Source: Actinomycetes bacterium
Lineage (GTDB): Bacteria > Actinomycetota > CADDZG01 > JAHWKV01
NCBI GenBank assembly: GCA_029263035.1
Contig: JAJCYF010000062.1
Location: 1 to 30,970 of the forward strand
DNA: 30,970 bases
Direction of reading: 5' to 3'
Positions 21,819 through 29,999 of this stretch are shown piece by piece. Within the stretch, counting starts at the first letter, position 1; each line of letters starts with the position of its first letter. The notes below the pieces were generated by a model that was given only the letters and a program-made list of their open reading frames with translations, searched no databases and was not told the DNA's origin. A program made the translations under genes and the position numbers.

Positions 21819-22861
21819 AGAAGACCGACCAGGAGCATCGGTTCACGTCGACCGGCATCAAGTTCTGGCAGCACATGGATGCGATGGAGTCCTACCGCCA
21901 GGGCTCTGGCCGGACCGTGATCTCGACCCACATCGCCCCGGAAGGGGCATGCAACCTCACCTGCCCGTACTGCAGCGTTACCCACAGGGAGACCCACAAC
22001 CGCATCGACCTGGATGTGATCTTCGACTACGTGGACAAGCTCCGGACGCGCGGCCTGAAGGCGGTGATCCTGACGGGTGGCGGCGAGCCCACAGCGTACA
22101 AGGACTTCAACCGCCTGGCGTGGGGTCTCCTGGGGCGTGGTCTCAAGGTGGCGCTGATCACGAACGGCACGCTGTCGAAGCGCGTCGACTCGGGCCTGTG
22201 GCGTCGGTTCTCGTGGGTCCGGGTCTCGATGAACTTCTTCGACGGGTGGGAGGGCCGGATCCAGCTCCCGACGCAGCATCTTGTTGGGGTGACAGTGGGG
22301 TGTTCGGTGGTCTACACGGAGCAGCACGAACAGGAGCCTGGCGACTGGGTGAATCGGTTCCGCTCGATCAGCAAGATCGCGGACCGGCTGGGCGCCAGCT
22401 ACGTTCGGGTGCTCCCCAACTGCCTGCTCCCCCAGAACGAGCTGGCGGCGAGCCACAAGGCGCTGGATTATCAGCTGCGTCAGGTTGAAGACCCCCGGTT
22501 TTTCAGGCAAGATAAGCATCATCGGGCGCCGTCGTGTGGGACGTGCCACCAGAGCTACTTCCGGCCGTACCTGTCGGAGGAGTGCATGGCGGGGAGCGAC
22601 CAGCCGGGCGCGGTGTACCCGTGCGACTCAGTGGTGCTGAACGACGCGGTGGCGAAGTTCGTTGAGCGCTACCAGCTCTGTGCGCCGTGGGACATCCTGG
22701 ATTACATGGATGGGAAGATCGAGCAGCGGTTCGACCCGCGGGTGGACTGCACGGGGTGTGTGTTCACGGACAACGTGGAGATGCTGGACGAGTGGAAGGC
22801 GACGGGCCGAGTCCCGGATCTTCCGGACGTGGAAGGTGTGCGTCATGGAGAGTTCGTCTAG
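21815..22861 (+). CDS. Radical SAM enzyme with additional C-terminal cysteine clusters
   Basis: A 348-residue protein; GTG 21815 overlaps the previous stop by 4 bases and has GGGAGAGG upstream. CNLTCPYC (Cys46, 50, 53) is the [4Fe-4S] site of radical SAM enzymes and GGGEPT (88-93) binds SAM. The C-terminal half has Cys241, 244, 257, 270, 289, 312 and 315, an arrangement similar to SPASM or twitch domains that hold extra clusters. Such enzymes modify peptides, sugars or RNA by radical chemistry. The surrounding operon suggests a sugar or virion-protein substrate. Not a known phage family to me. Confidence 0.85.
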   Translation: MKKTDQEHRFTSTGIKFWQHMDAMESYRQGSGRTVISTHIAPEGACNLTCPYCSVTHRETHNRIDLDVIFDYVDKLRTRGLKAVILTGGGEPTAYKDFNRLAWGLLGRGLKVALITNGTLSKRVDSGLWRRFSWVRVSMNFFDGWEGRIQLPTQHLVGVTVGCSVVYTEQHEQEPGDWVNRFRSISKIADRLGASYVRVLPNCLLPQNELAASHKALDYQLRQVEDPRFFRQDKHHRAPSCGTCHQSYFRPYLSEECMAGSDQPGAVYPCDSVVLNDAVAKFVERYQLCAPWDILDYMDGKIEQRFDPRVDCTGCVFTDNVEMLDEWKATGRVPDLPDVEGVRHGEFV

Positions 22862-22976
22862 GGACGTAGTGACGATCGGTCGGTACGGGCACTTCCCGAC
22901 GCTGGAGGCGTTCCAGGCGTCGGGCGTCGTGGCGGTGATGGTGGTGATCTTGGACAAGGGAAGGGACCGGTCGTGA
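22845..22976 (+). CDS. Small hypothetical protein
   Basis: A 43-residue ORF with GGAAGG 9 bases upstream of ATG 22845, overlapping the radical SAM gene by 17 bases and the next gene by 4. It has a hydrophobic segment near its end (SGVVAVMVVILDKGRDRS). May be a short accessory to the radical SAM enzyme or a coupling peptide. No homologue recognised. Confidence 0.4.
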   Translation: MESSSRDVVTIGRYGHFPTLEAFQASGVVAVMVVILDKGRDRS

Positions 22977-23296
22977 TCCCTGTCATCCTCGAGTCTCCGT
23001 GCCGCCGGACCCGCGACTACACCGAGGACCAGGCGCGCCGGTATCTCCGGGAATGCATCTGGGATTGTCTCCTGCGCGGTGAGTCTCCGTACGCTTCCCA
23101 CCAGATGCTGACCACGGTTCTCAATGACGACGTTGACGACCAGCGCGCCAAGGGCATCGACGCTGGGTACGCGTGGTGGGGCGGCGCTGAGTATGTCGTC
23201 ATGTACGAAGACCTGGGGCGGTCCGAGGGGATGCAGGCGGCGCTGGACCATGCCCGGTTGGTAGGCAAGCAGGTTTTCTACAGGAGCATCCGATGA
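22973..23296 (+). CDS. DUF7768-like protein, nucleoside 2-deoxyribosyltransferase-like
   Basis: A 107-residue protein with GTGA overlap at 22973. The pattern is MIPVILESPCRRTRDYTED, then AHRYLRECIWDCLLRGESPYASHQMLT-like sequence, a run of Asp, GIDAGYAWWGG and VVMYEDLGRSEGM. This is the DUF7768 layout, related to nucleoside 2-deoxyribosyltransferase/DUF4406 folds. Common in phages and mobile elements. Possible role in nucleotide or base exchange; not shown. Confidence 0.75.
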   Translation: MIPVILESPCRRTRDYTEDQARRYLRECIWDCLLRGESPYASHQMLTTVLNDDVDDQRAKGIDAGYAWWGGAEYVVMYEDLGRSEGMQAALDHARLVGKQVFYRSIR

Positions 23297-23919
23297 CCAC
23301 CACGACCACGCAGTTCGGCCGCGACTACTTCGAGAACGGGCCGGCGACGGGCGCGTCGCTGTACGAAGGCTACCAGTGGCTCCCGGAGCGCACGCTCCAG
23401 TACGTCCACCGCTGGGCGCGGTGGGTGAAGGCGTTTGGAACCGAGTCGGTCCTGGACTTCGGGTGCGCCAAGGGGTTCTACGTCCGTGCGCTCCGCATCC
23501 TGGACTTCCAGGCGTTCGGGTACGACACGAGCGAATACGCGCTGTCCGCCGCCCCCAGCGACGTCGCGGAGTTCCTGTTCTCGGAGTATCCGCACAACCA
23601 GGGCTTCCGGTACTGCCACGCGAAGGACGTGCTCGAACACGTCTCCTACGAAGACATCCACGCCATCGCGGCATTGCTCAAGACGAACTGCGTCGAGCTC
23701 TCGGTGGTCGTTCCGCTGGGCGAGGACGGGGCCTACTACATCCCGGAGATGGAAAAGGACCCGACACACATCATCCGTGAGCCGCTGGGGTGGTGGGTGG
23801 AGATGTTCCGGGAGAGTGGTTGGAACTGCTGCATTGAGGCGAAAGAGAACCTGCCGGGACTGAAGGACCACTGGGGTCACTATCCCAGCGGGCACGGATT
23901 CATTCGGATGGAGGTGTGA
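23293..23919 (+). CDS. SAM-dependent methyltransferase (class I)
   Basis: A 208-residue protein overlapping the previous gene by 4 bases. VLDFGCAKGFYVRAL (53-67) is motif I, GYDTSEYAL (76-84) the acidic strand-2 residue region and HAKDVLEHVSYED (109-121) a motif IV-like segment found in sugar and lipid methyltransferases. It has the same class as the two earlier methyltransferases but differs enough that it is not a recent duplicate. Substrate unknown. Confidence 0.82.
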   Translation: MTTTTTQFGRDYFENGPATGASLYEGYQWLPERTLQYVHRWARWVKAFGTESVLDFGCAKGFYVRALRILDFQAFGYDTSEYALSAAPSDVAEFLFSEYPHNQGFRYCHAKDVLEHVSYEDIHAIAALLKTNCVELSVVVPLGEDGAYYIPEMEKDPTHIIREPLGWWVEMFRESGWNCCIEAKENLPGLKDHWGHYPSGHGFIRMEV

Positions 23920-23920
23920 G

Positions 23921-24046
23921 ATGCATTCCTACGACCAGACGGGCTATGGGACGATGGTGCCGTCGGTAGGCTTGAGTTCGCTCGTCGTTGGCGGAATCTC
24001 GGGCTTCATTGTTGGGTTCGCGGTGGCGTGGCTGGTGTTCGGTTGA
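23921..24046 (+). CDS. Small single-pass membrane protein
   Basis: A 41-residue ORF too short for most gene finders. ATG 23921 is preceded by GGAGGTG 5 bases upstream. A polar start (HSYDQTGYGTM) is followed by a Gly/Val-rich membrane helix of about 25 residues (LVVGGISGFIVGFAVAWLVFG). Its stop overlaps the next gene's TTG start. Good ribosome-binding site and tight fit in the operon support it being real; function unknown. Confidence 0.6.
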   Translation: MHSYDQTGYGTMVPSVGLSSLVVGGISGFIVGFAVAWLVFG

Positions 24047-24243
24047 TCCGGTACGTCTGCGACGGCTGTGGGGAGGAGCGTGACTACGAGAAGAACATGG
24101 CTCCGGCGACGCATCCGGCGGGATGGGAGCGGGTGCGCTACTACTTGGTGTGCAAGCACTGCACGGACAGGATCTGCCGGAACCTCAAGGAGTCGAGGGA
24201 ACGGGTGAAGCTGACTGACATCGCACGGAAGAAGGTGGAATGA
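24043..24243 (+). CDS. Small zinc-ribbon protein
   Basis: A 66-residue protein if started at TTG 24043 (TTGA overlap with the small membrane protein); GTG 24028 would add five residues. CDGCGEE (near 5-11) and CKHCTDRIC (near 37-45) give four or five cysteines for one zinc site. The C-terminus is Lys/Arg-rich. Probably a nucleic-acid or protein-binding zinc ribbon. Confidence 0.6.
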   Translation: MIRYVCDGCGEERDYEKNMAPATHPAGWERVRYYLVCKHCTDRICRNLKESRERVKLTDIARKKVE

Positions 24244-25238
24244 AGATCCTCTGGTACAACTCGACGCCGCTGGCCGGGATGCCGTGGCGTACGGCGAAGG
24301 TCATGGACCGGTTCCTGCGCCCCCAGGGCGGCTGGGCTCGCTGCCTGACTCAGAAGGCCGGATATGGCGGCGGCCGTGTCTTCCCCACCGACCTGACTCC
24401 CAACACCCCGGAAGCCCACCAGGCCGCCCAGGAGGCCGACCTGGCGATCGTTGGCGCCTACTTCAAGGGGTCGATCCCCGGGAACCCCGACCTTCCCTAC
24501 GTCCGTCACTACTCGACCGAGCACTTTCGCTGGGCCGATCCATCCCCGGAGCCCGGCAGCGCCACGGTCGTCGGCCAGTACCAGCACTCGGTCTGCGCCC
24601 CCCAGCTCGACCCGCTCCCGAACTGTATGCCCATCGACGACCCGATGTTCATGCCCGAACCCAAGCCGCAGGACCGGGTTCGGATCGTCTACGCCCCGTC
24701 GAGCCGCATGGGCGAGGACGTCTCCGGGCCCCGGGGTTGGGCGCGGAAGTCCTACGCCCCGGTGACTAAGGCGCTGGAACACATAGGCTTACGCTCTGAG
24801 CGGAACGAGTACCCGCTGCCGGTGGAGATCTTCGTCCTGGAGAACGTGCCCTACGAGGAGGTGATGGCGGCCAAGCGGACGGCGCACATCTGCATCGACG
24901 AGTGCTCGACCGGCTCCTACCACTCCTCGGGGCTCGAGGGCTTGGCCTGCGGGTGCGCGACGCTCTGCTGGCTGTCGTCGAACGTCCAGGAGACGCTCCG
25001 GACCATGCTCGCCGACGGCGCCATGGAGGAGGGGGTTCCGTTCGAGCTTTCGACGAAAAGCAAGATTGAGTCGGCTCTAGAGACGCTCGTCTCGAATCCG
25101 GGTATTCTGGAGGCCCGTGGGAGGTGGGCCCGGAATTGGATGGAAACATGGTACTCGGAAGCCTGGCAGGCCTCGACTTGGATCGGGTGGCATCAAAGAT
25201 ACCTGGAGAGGTGCGCGGCGAATTCGAGCCGTACCTAG
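24240..25238 (+). CDS. Glycosyltransferase, GT-B-like (family 4-like)
   Basis: A 332-residue protein with 4-base overlap at its start. ILWYNSTPLAGMPWRTAKVM near the N-terminus fits the first GT-B Rossmann domain. RIVYAPSSRMGEDV (148-161) is the linker-to-donor-domain signature, and SGLEGLACGCATL (230-242) is the donor-binding loop with Glu233 in the usual place of the EX7E-like motif. The C-terminus ends in an amphipathic helix (WYSEAWQASTWIGW). It is the last sugar gene and its 3' end overlaps the next ORF by 91 bases. Donor and acceptor unknown. Confidence 0.75.
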   Translation: MKILWYNSTPLAGMPWRTAKVMDRFLRPQGGWARCLTQKAGYGGGRVFPTDLTPNTPEAHQAAQEADLAIVGAYFKGSIPGNPDLPYVRHYSTEHFRWADPSPEPGSATVVGQYQHSVCAPQLDPLPNCMPIDDPMFMPEPKPQDRVRIVYAPSSRMGEDVSGPRGWARKSYAPVTKALEHIGLRSERNEYPLPVEIFVLENVPYEEVMAAKRTAHICIDECSTGSYHSSGLEGLACGCATLCWLSSNVQETLRTMLADGAMEEGVPFELSTKSKIESALETLVSNPGILEARGRWARNWMETWYSEAWQASTWIGWHQRYLERCAANSSRT

Positions 25239-25390
25239 CCAGGCTGAAAGCTCTCGTCCTGGCCAACGACCTGCCTGGCGTCATCGATCTCATGGCTGAA
25301 GTCACGGAGAAGGCCCCACCCGGGGACCTCGACTTCATGGGTGAAATCGCTGCACTCGGTCGAAAGGTAAAGGAACATGGGCATCCGTAA
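25148..25390 (+). CDS. Small hypothetical protein overlapping the glycosyltransferase
   Basis: An 80-residue protein, ATG 25148 with GGATGGA about 5 bases upstream; GTG 25124 is also possible. Helical, with VRGEFEPYLARLKALVLANDLPG (described piecewise) and an acidic to basic C-terminus. The 91-base overlap with the upstream gene is long for this operon but no better start exists nearer to 25238 with a ribosome-binding site. Overlaps the next gene by 14 bases. It may be a small virion or chaperone protein at the switch back to structural genes. Confidence 0.5.
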   Translation: MVLGSLAGLDLDRVASKIPGEVRGEFEPYLARLKALVLANDLPGVIDLMAEVTEKAPPGDLDFMGEIAALGRKVKEHGHP

Positions 25391-26087
25391 CGGCGGCCAC
25401 ATCGTCTCGCTCGGCGAACCCAAGCAGGAAGCTCACGTCGAGCTTTTCGATGGAGAGCCGCTCTACCACTCTCGCTGGGGAGATCTCAGCCGCTCCCAGA
25501 TCCTCCGCATGGACACTCCCACCCTGATGCGGGCCGGTGAGCTGATCCGGCTCGACGACCGCATGGCGCGCCTCGACGCCTATGACGCGGACTATTGCGA
25601 CGCGCACATCGTCGTCCCGGACCCGAATGACAGGTCGAAGACGTCGAACCTGGTGCTCCGCCCCGTGAACTACAAGTACTGCGAGCGGAACCACAACGTC
25701 ATCACCCAGCTCGGTCTGAACGGCCTGGCGGACAAGATCATCGGCGGCTCCGACATCACGCTGCCCACCGGCATGAAGGTCGGCGGGGCCACCACGCCCG
25801 CGTCAACCGGCGACACCGACATCATCACGGTCATCTCGGACACCGCTGACGACTTCCAGGCGTGGTCTTCGGGGTATCCGCAGCGATCGACATCGACGGC
25901 GACCTGGCGGGCGTTCTGGGACGCGGGCGAAGCGCAGGTCAACCCGCTGAACGAGGTGGTCATGAAGTCCGCCGACGGCAGCACCGACGCCATCTCGCGG
26001 ATCGTGTTCTCGAGCCCAGTCGACAAGTCGGGCGCGTCGGACACGCTGCAGATCACCATCAACTGGGCGATGACCGAAGGCGCATAG
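25377..26087 (+). CDS. Putative virion (tail or decoration) protein
   Basis: A 236-residue protein with AAAGGAA before ATG 25377. The N-terminal half is mixed. The C-terminal half is beta-rich with DIITVISDTADDFQAWSSG, AQVNPLNEVVMKS, and ISRIVFSSPVDKSGAS ending in TLQITINW. The NxxNEV ... R-IVFSSPxxK ... L-I-INW pattern is typical of a group of tail fibre or tail-associated proteins in dsDNA phages. Followed by a GC-rich hairpin, so it ends the long operon that began near 16 kb. Exact virion position unknown. Confidence 0.6.
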   Translation: MGIRNGGHIVSLGEPKQEAHVELFDGEPLYHSRWGDLSRSQILRMDTPTLMRAGELIRLDDRMARLDAYDADYCDAHIVVPDPNDRSKTSNLVLRPVNYKYCERNHNVITQLGLNGLADKIIGGSDITLPTGMKVGGATTPASTGDTDIITVISDTADDFQAWSSGYPQRSTSTATWRAFWDAGEAQVNPLNEVVMKSADGSTDAISRIVFSSPVDKSGASDTLQITINWAMTEGA

Positions 26088-26103
26088 CGGCACCTCCTTC
26101 GTC

Positions 26104-26129
26104 GGCTCGGGGCCGTCCCGCCCCGGGCC
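26104..26129 (+). terminator. GC-rich hairpin, possible terminator
   Basis: GGCTCGGGGC (26104-26113) pairs with GCCCCGGGCC (26120-26129), one G-U pair, 6-base loop. The following GTTCTTCTCC is only weakly T-rich, so termination may be partial. It lies between two virion genes. Confidence 0.45.
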
Positions 26130-26157
26130 GTTCTTCTCCGGAGAGGAGGCGCGCCCC

Positions 26158-27492
26158 ATGCAAGTCCGTGTTGTAGAGGTCGCCGCGGTAACCGGCGGCA
26201 CCCAGGCCCCGATCGTTCACGCCGATCTGACCGAGTGCCATGCGGCGATCCTGATCATGACGCTCGCGACGGCGAACGGCAGCGCGGCGAACGATGGTGT
26301 CATGTGCATCGGCGTCGCTGCGGACCAGGACAACTCGACCAGCGGCCCAGAGCAGGCCTGCTCATACTTCCGGTCGAACGACCTGGCGGACCCCACCGAA
26401 GTCACTGGCGGATCCTACGGAGCCGGGGAGGGTGTGGTTCTGGCGCTCCCGGACGCCACGAACTTGGCGTTCGACTGCGTGGGGACCGTCGACGAGTTCG
26501 TGACGTCCTCGAGCGGGGCAGGGATCCAGATCTCCTGGTCAAACCACCCTGGGGCCGCGTACCGCATCAAGGTCATCCTCTTTGGGGGCTCGGATGTGCG
26601 GGCGACGGTCAACTCGCAGACGATCACGTCGGGCTCGGCGACGGACGCGACCATCGGCTACGAGCCGCGTGCCGTGTTCTTCGTGGCCGCCGAGGGCTCG
26701 ACGGCTGCTCATCTCCAGGGGAGTTTTGGGCTGAATGGCGCCATCTGCTTCGGGTGTGCGCACAACGGAGATACGCTCGTCGAGCGCTCGTCGGTCCACC
26801 TGGAGGACGGGGAGCTCGACTCGCACTTCTGTGTCTCCGGGGTCTGGGAGAACAACCCGCTCCAGTACGTGACGACGACGGCGGCCCTGTGGCGGCGTCT
26901 CAACACGAGCGCGTTCAACTCGTCGGGCTTCTCGATGGCGACGACGGACCAGCTCTCGGGCGACGATATGGCGTTCTCGTATCTGGCGCTCGAATGGGAC
27001 GCCTCCCAGGAGTTCTGGCTCGGATCGATCACCAGCCCCAACACCGCGGCCCCGGTGACGCAGAACATCACCGGCCCGGGGTTCACGCCCGAGTTCTTCG
27101 GGGTGTGCATGACCAGCGTCACGGCCCTGAGTACGCTTCAGGCGACGGGGGATGCGGACGGGTTCTCGATCGGGTTCACGGACGGCGTGGCGTCGGCATC
27201 TGCTGGAATCGCTGGCCAGACGGGGGCCATCGCCGCGAACAGCGCGTCGCACGCCGCGTCGACGATGATTGCGACGCACCAGGATGCGACGGCGCTTCTG
27301 GTACAGGGCGCGTTTTCGTCGTTCACGGCGTCGGGGATCGATATCAACTGGACGACGACGGACCCGACGTCCCGCAACGGGTGGGCGTGGGCTGTTGCGG
27401 AAGAGTCGGACGCCGGAGAGTTCACGGAAACGGATAACGCGACGGTCGTGGCTACGGGCTCCATTGGGCATGGGTACGATCTGCATTTTTAA
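26158..27492 (+). CDS. Large beta-rich virion protein, first of two tandem paralogues
   Basis: A 444-residue protein with strong ribosome-binding site GAGAGGAGG. Repetitive beta-sheet composition rich in Gly, Ser, Thr and Ala; segments such as QISWSNHPGAAYRIKVILFG, GYEPRAVFFVAAEGS and GAICFGCAHNGD recur, slightly changed, in the next gene. The order and wording of these segments are nearly the same in both, so they are tandem duplicates. Such proteins are likely structural (tail, fibre or head decoration) and often carry a receptor-binding or jelly-roll fold. No enzyme motif seen. Confidence 0.7.
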   Translation: MQVRVVEVAAVTGGTQAPIVHADLTECHAAILIMTLATANGSAANDGVMCIGVAADQDNSTSGPEQACSYFRSNDLADPTEVTGGSYGAGEGVVLALPDATNLAFDCVGTVDEFVTSSSGAGIQISWSNHPGAAYRIKVILFGGSDVRATVNSQTITSGSATDATIGYEPRAVFFVAAEGSTAAHLQGSFGLNGAICFGCAHNGDTLVERSSVHLEDGELDSHFCVSGVWENNPLQYVTTTAALWRRLNTSAFNSSGFSMATTDQLSGDDMAFSYLALEWDASQEFWLGSITSPNTAAPVTQNITGPGFTPEFFGVCMTSVTALSTLQATGDADGFSIGFTDGVASASAGIAGQTGAIAANSASHAASTMIATHQDATALLVQGAFSSFTASGIDINWTTTDPTSRNGWAWAVAEESDAGEFTETDNATVVATGSIGHGYDLHF

Positions 27493-27501
27493 GGCGGCAC
27501 C

Positions 27502-29652
27502 GTGGATGTTCGGATCGTTGAGGCGGCGGCAGTAACGAGCGGGGCTCAGGACCCGATCGTCCACCTGGACCTGTCTGAATGCCACGCAGCGATCGTCATC
27601 TGCTCCATCGTGACGTCGAACGGGACCCCGGTGAGCGACCGGGTCATGTCCATCGGCGTCATGGCCGACCAGAACGGCTCGACGTCGTCCCCGTCCCAAT
27701 CCTGCTCGTACATCTGGTCCGACGACGGGGGGGCCGACTCAGCTTGCACGGGCGGCGGAGACGACGATGCGATCATCGCGCTCCCGTCCAGTGGAGCTGG
27801 GTTCAATGCCGTGGCTACGGCGGACTTCGTCGACACGACCAACGGGTCTGGGATCCAGCTCAGCTGGTCGAACTACCCGGCGGACAACTACCTGATTAAA
27901 GTCGTGCTCTTCGGGGGCTCGGACGTCTCGGCGCACGTCGACGTCGTCGCCGCCGTCGAGGGTGGGCTGGACGTCACTGCTCCGGGTTTCGAGCCGCGCG
28001 CCGTGTTCTTCGTCGGCAACGAGGGCTCGACGCTGGCCGAGCAGCAAGGTGGACTCGGGGTCAACGCGGCGATCTCGTTCGGGTGCGCCCATAACGGCCC
28101 GTCGTCGACCGTGACGCAAAAGTCGGCGTGCCACCTGGAGGTCGGTAGCGGGAACCCCGAGCAAGATCCAAAGACTAACGTCCAGAACGACCATGCGGTT
28201 CAGTGGTGTACGACGTTCGCGACGAGTCTGTGGCGGCACTTGGACGTCTCGGCGTTTGACTCGTCGGGGTTCACGGTCACGACGACGGACGACAACTTCG
28301 ACGACCCGCCGAACACGATGTACGTCACCTATCTCGCCATCGACTTCAACGCCGAGCAAGGGTTCTGGCTGGGCGACCTGGAGACTCCGACGGCGACAGG
28401 CCCGACGACGGACTCGGAAACGGGGCCGGGGTTCACTCCGCAGATCATCGGTATTTGCGCCACCCACGCGAACACGGTTAACGTTCAGGAAGCTGACGAC
28501 GGGGCGGACTCGTTCGGAATCGGCTTCACGACGTCGGACACGACGGCCAGCATCACGGTAGCGTGCGAAGACGATGCGGCGACCATGAACAGCCAGAGCC
28601 ATGCGTCGTCGTCGAACCTGCTCGACATCTACACAGATGGAGACACCGTCCAGTGCAGCGCGTCGCTCTCTTCACTCGACGAGAACGGGTTCACTCTCAA
28701 CTACTCCGACACGGACACGTCGGCCCGCCTCGGGTGGGTGTTCGCCATCGAGGAGAACGCCGGGGCGCAGACCCAGACGCTGAACACGACCGTCGACGCG
28801 ACGGAGTCGATCGTCCAGGACCGGTCGCTGTTCGACACGGAGACCGTCGAGTCTACCGAGAGCTTTGCCCTGGGAATGGCGCAGGTCCATGACGAGACGG
28901 GCGAGGCGACCGAGTCGCTCGTGCTCGACCGGGCGATCGAGTTCTCGGAGACCGCTCAGGCGGGGACTTCCTACGAGACGACCGAGTCCGCTCAAGAGCA
29001 CGAGCTGACGTTCAACGAAACCGTCGTCGTCAACGGGCTCCTGATCGAGCGTCGCTGGGACGCTGGGACGTCGGTGGTCTCGACGGAGACCATGGTTGTT
29101 GACTTGTCGATGGTCTACACGGAGGACGTCTCGGCCGACGAGGAGTTCACGACTTCGGAGTCGGGCGGCAACGAGACGCGAACATTCAACGAGACGGTCG
29201 TCGCGACGGTCTCGGACGTCCAGGATGCTGTGCTCTACTTCGACCCGGAGACGGTCGAGGTCACGGAGTCGTCGGTCAACGACTACGCGCTGGTCTTCAG
29301 CGAAACAGTGGAGGCTGGTGAGTCGCGGGTCGCAACGGAGGCGGGCGACGGCGACACGGTCGATGATTATCTAGAGAGCGCTCTCGCCAGCGAGTCGCTC
29401 TCGACGTTCCATGAGTGGGAGCGATCCTGGAACGCTTCGGTCGAGGCCGCTGAAGACCTGTCGTTCGCGTACCAGATGAACTTCTCTGAGACGGTGAGCG
29501 TCTCCGACGATCTGTTCGACCAGGCGCCGTCGTTCACGGCGACCGTGGAGGCCCAAGAGACGTCAACGATCGCCGCGACGTCGATCGAGACGAACCAGAT
29601 CAACCTGGTGGGATACCCATCAACGATTTCCCTGGAAGGGAGGCCATCATGA
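27502..29652 (+). CDS. Large virion protein with Ser/Thr/Glu-rich repetitive C-terminus, second paralogue
   Basis: A 716-residue protein, GTG 27502 with AAGGCGG 8 bases upstream. Residues 1 to about 420 are paralogous to the preceding gene (for example QLSWSNYPADNYLIKVVLFG, FEPRAVFFVGNEGS, ISFGCAHNG). From about residue 423 to 690 the sequence is low-complexity with repeating ETVxxxES and FxETVxA-type motifs, very rich in Thr, Ser, Glu and Val. The repeat region could be an extended stalk or fibre and is a possible site of O-glycosylation by the upstream enzymes (inference). Compared with its paralogue, this C-terminal extension is new. Confidence 0.72.
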   Translation: MDVRIVEAAAVTSGAQDPIVHLDLSECHAAIVICSIVTSNGTPVSDRVMSIGVMADQNGSTSSPSQSCSYIWSDDGGADSACTGGGDDDAIIALPSSGAGFNAVATADFVDTTNGSGIQLSWSNYPADNYLIKVVLFGGSDVSAHVDVVAAVEGGLDVTAPGFEPRAVFFVGNEGSTLAEQQGGLGVNAAISFGCAHNGPSSTVTQKSACHLEVGSGNPEQDPKTNVQNDHAVQWCTTFATSLWRHLDVSAFDSSGFTVTTTDDNFDDPPNTMYVTYLAIDFNAEQGFWLGDLETPTATGPTTDSETGPGFTPQIIGICATHANTVNVQEADDGADSFGIGFTTSDTTASITVACEDDAATMNSQSHASSSNLLDIYTDGDTVQCSASLSSLDENGFTLNYSDTDTSARLGWVFAIEENAGAQTQTLNTTVDATESIVQDRSLFDTETVESTESFALGMAQVHDETGEATESLVLDRAIEFSETAQAGTSYETTESAQEHELTFNETVVVNGLLIERRWDAGTSVVSTETMVVDLSMVYTEDVSADEEFTTSESGGNETRTFNETVVATVSDVQDAVLYFDPETVEVTESSVNDYALVFSETVEAGESRVATEAGDGDTVDDYLESALASESLSTFHEWERSWNASVEAAEDLSFAYQMNFSETVSVSDDLFDQAPSFTATVEAQETSTIAATSIETNQINLVGYPSTISLEGRPS
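28770..29580 (+). repeat. Degenerate coding repeats in the second paralogue
   Basis: About a dozen loosely repeated segments of roughly 20-25 codons with the core motif FxETVxAxES (for example TFNETVVA, VFSETVEAGES, NFSETVSVSDD). Codons for Thr and Glu (ACG, GAG, GTC) dominate. Diverged, so not a recent slippage product. Confidence 0.65.
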
Positions 29653-29999
29653 GCTACAGGGGGAGCGCGAGGATCACGGGTGGCCAGATCGTCGTCGTTG
29701 GAACGGCCACGGCGCTGTCGGTGGATTGGCGCGAGACGGACAACCAGTCGTTCACGATATCGTCGGCGACGGTGACTCTGTACGATCGGGATGGAGTTGC
29801 GGCGTCGGCGGGCCTGACGGGCCTGGTCGCGAGCATCGGGTCGGGGGAGTTCAATGGCGAGGCCCGGACGTCGGTGTCGCTCTCCGCTGCGGAGACCGGC
29901 GCGCTGGCGGCAGGTGTCTACTACGCCCTGTGGACGCTGATCCTGAGTGATAGCCAGACGCGGATCGTTCGGCAGCGAGTGGCAATGAGGAACCCATGA
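29649..29999 (+). CDS. Small beta-rich virion-type protein
   Basis: A 116-residue protein with GGAAGGGAGG before ATG 29649, overlapping the previous stop by 4 bases. An Ig-like or beta-sandwich pattern: ITGGQIVVVGTATALSVDW, FTISSATVTLYDRDG, GEARTSVSLSAAETG, GVYYALWTLILSDSQ. This layout resembles N-terminal domains of baseplate or fibre-adaptor proteins (BppU type) that join receptor-binding proteins to the virion. Overlaps the next gene by 4 bases. Confidence 0.6.
   Translation: MSYRGSARITGGQIVVVGTATALSVDWRETDNQSFTISSATVTLYDRDGVAASAGLTGLVASIGSGEFNGEARTSVSLSAAETGALAAGVYYALWTLILSDSQTRIVRQRVAMRNP

Noticed and set aside
26235..27437. A 400-codon open frame in another + frame over the first virion paralogue
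   Set aside because: Arg/Gly-rich shadow translation with no ribosome-binding site; the frame at 26158-27492 has a strong one and a paralogue next door.
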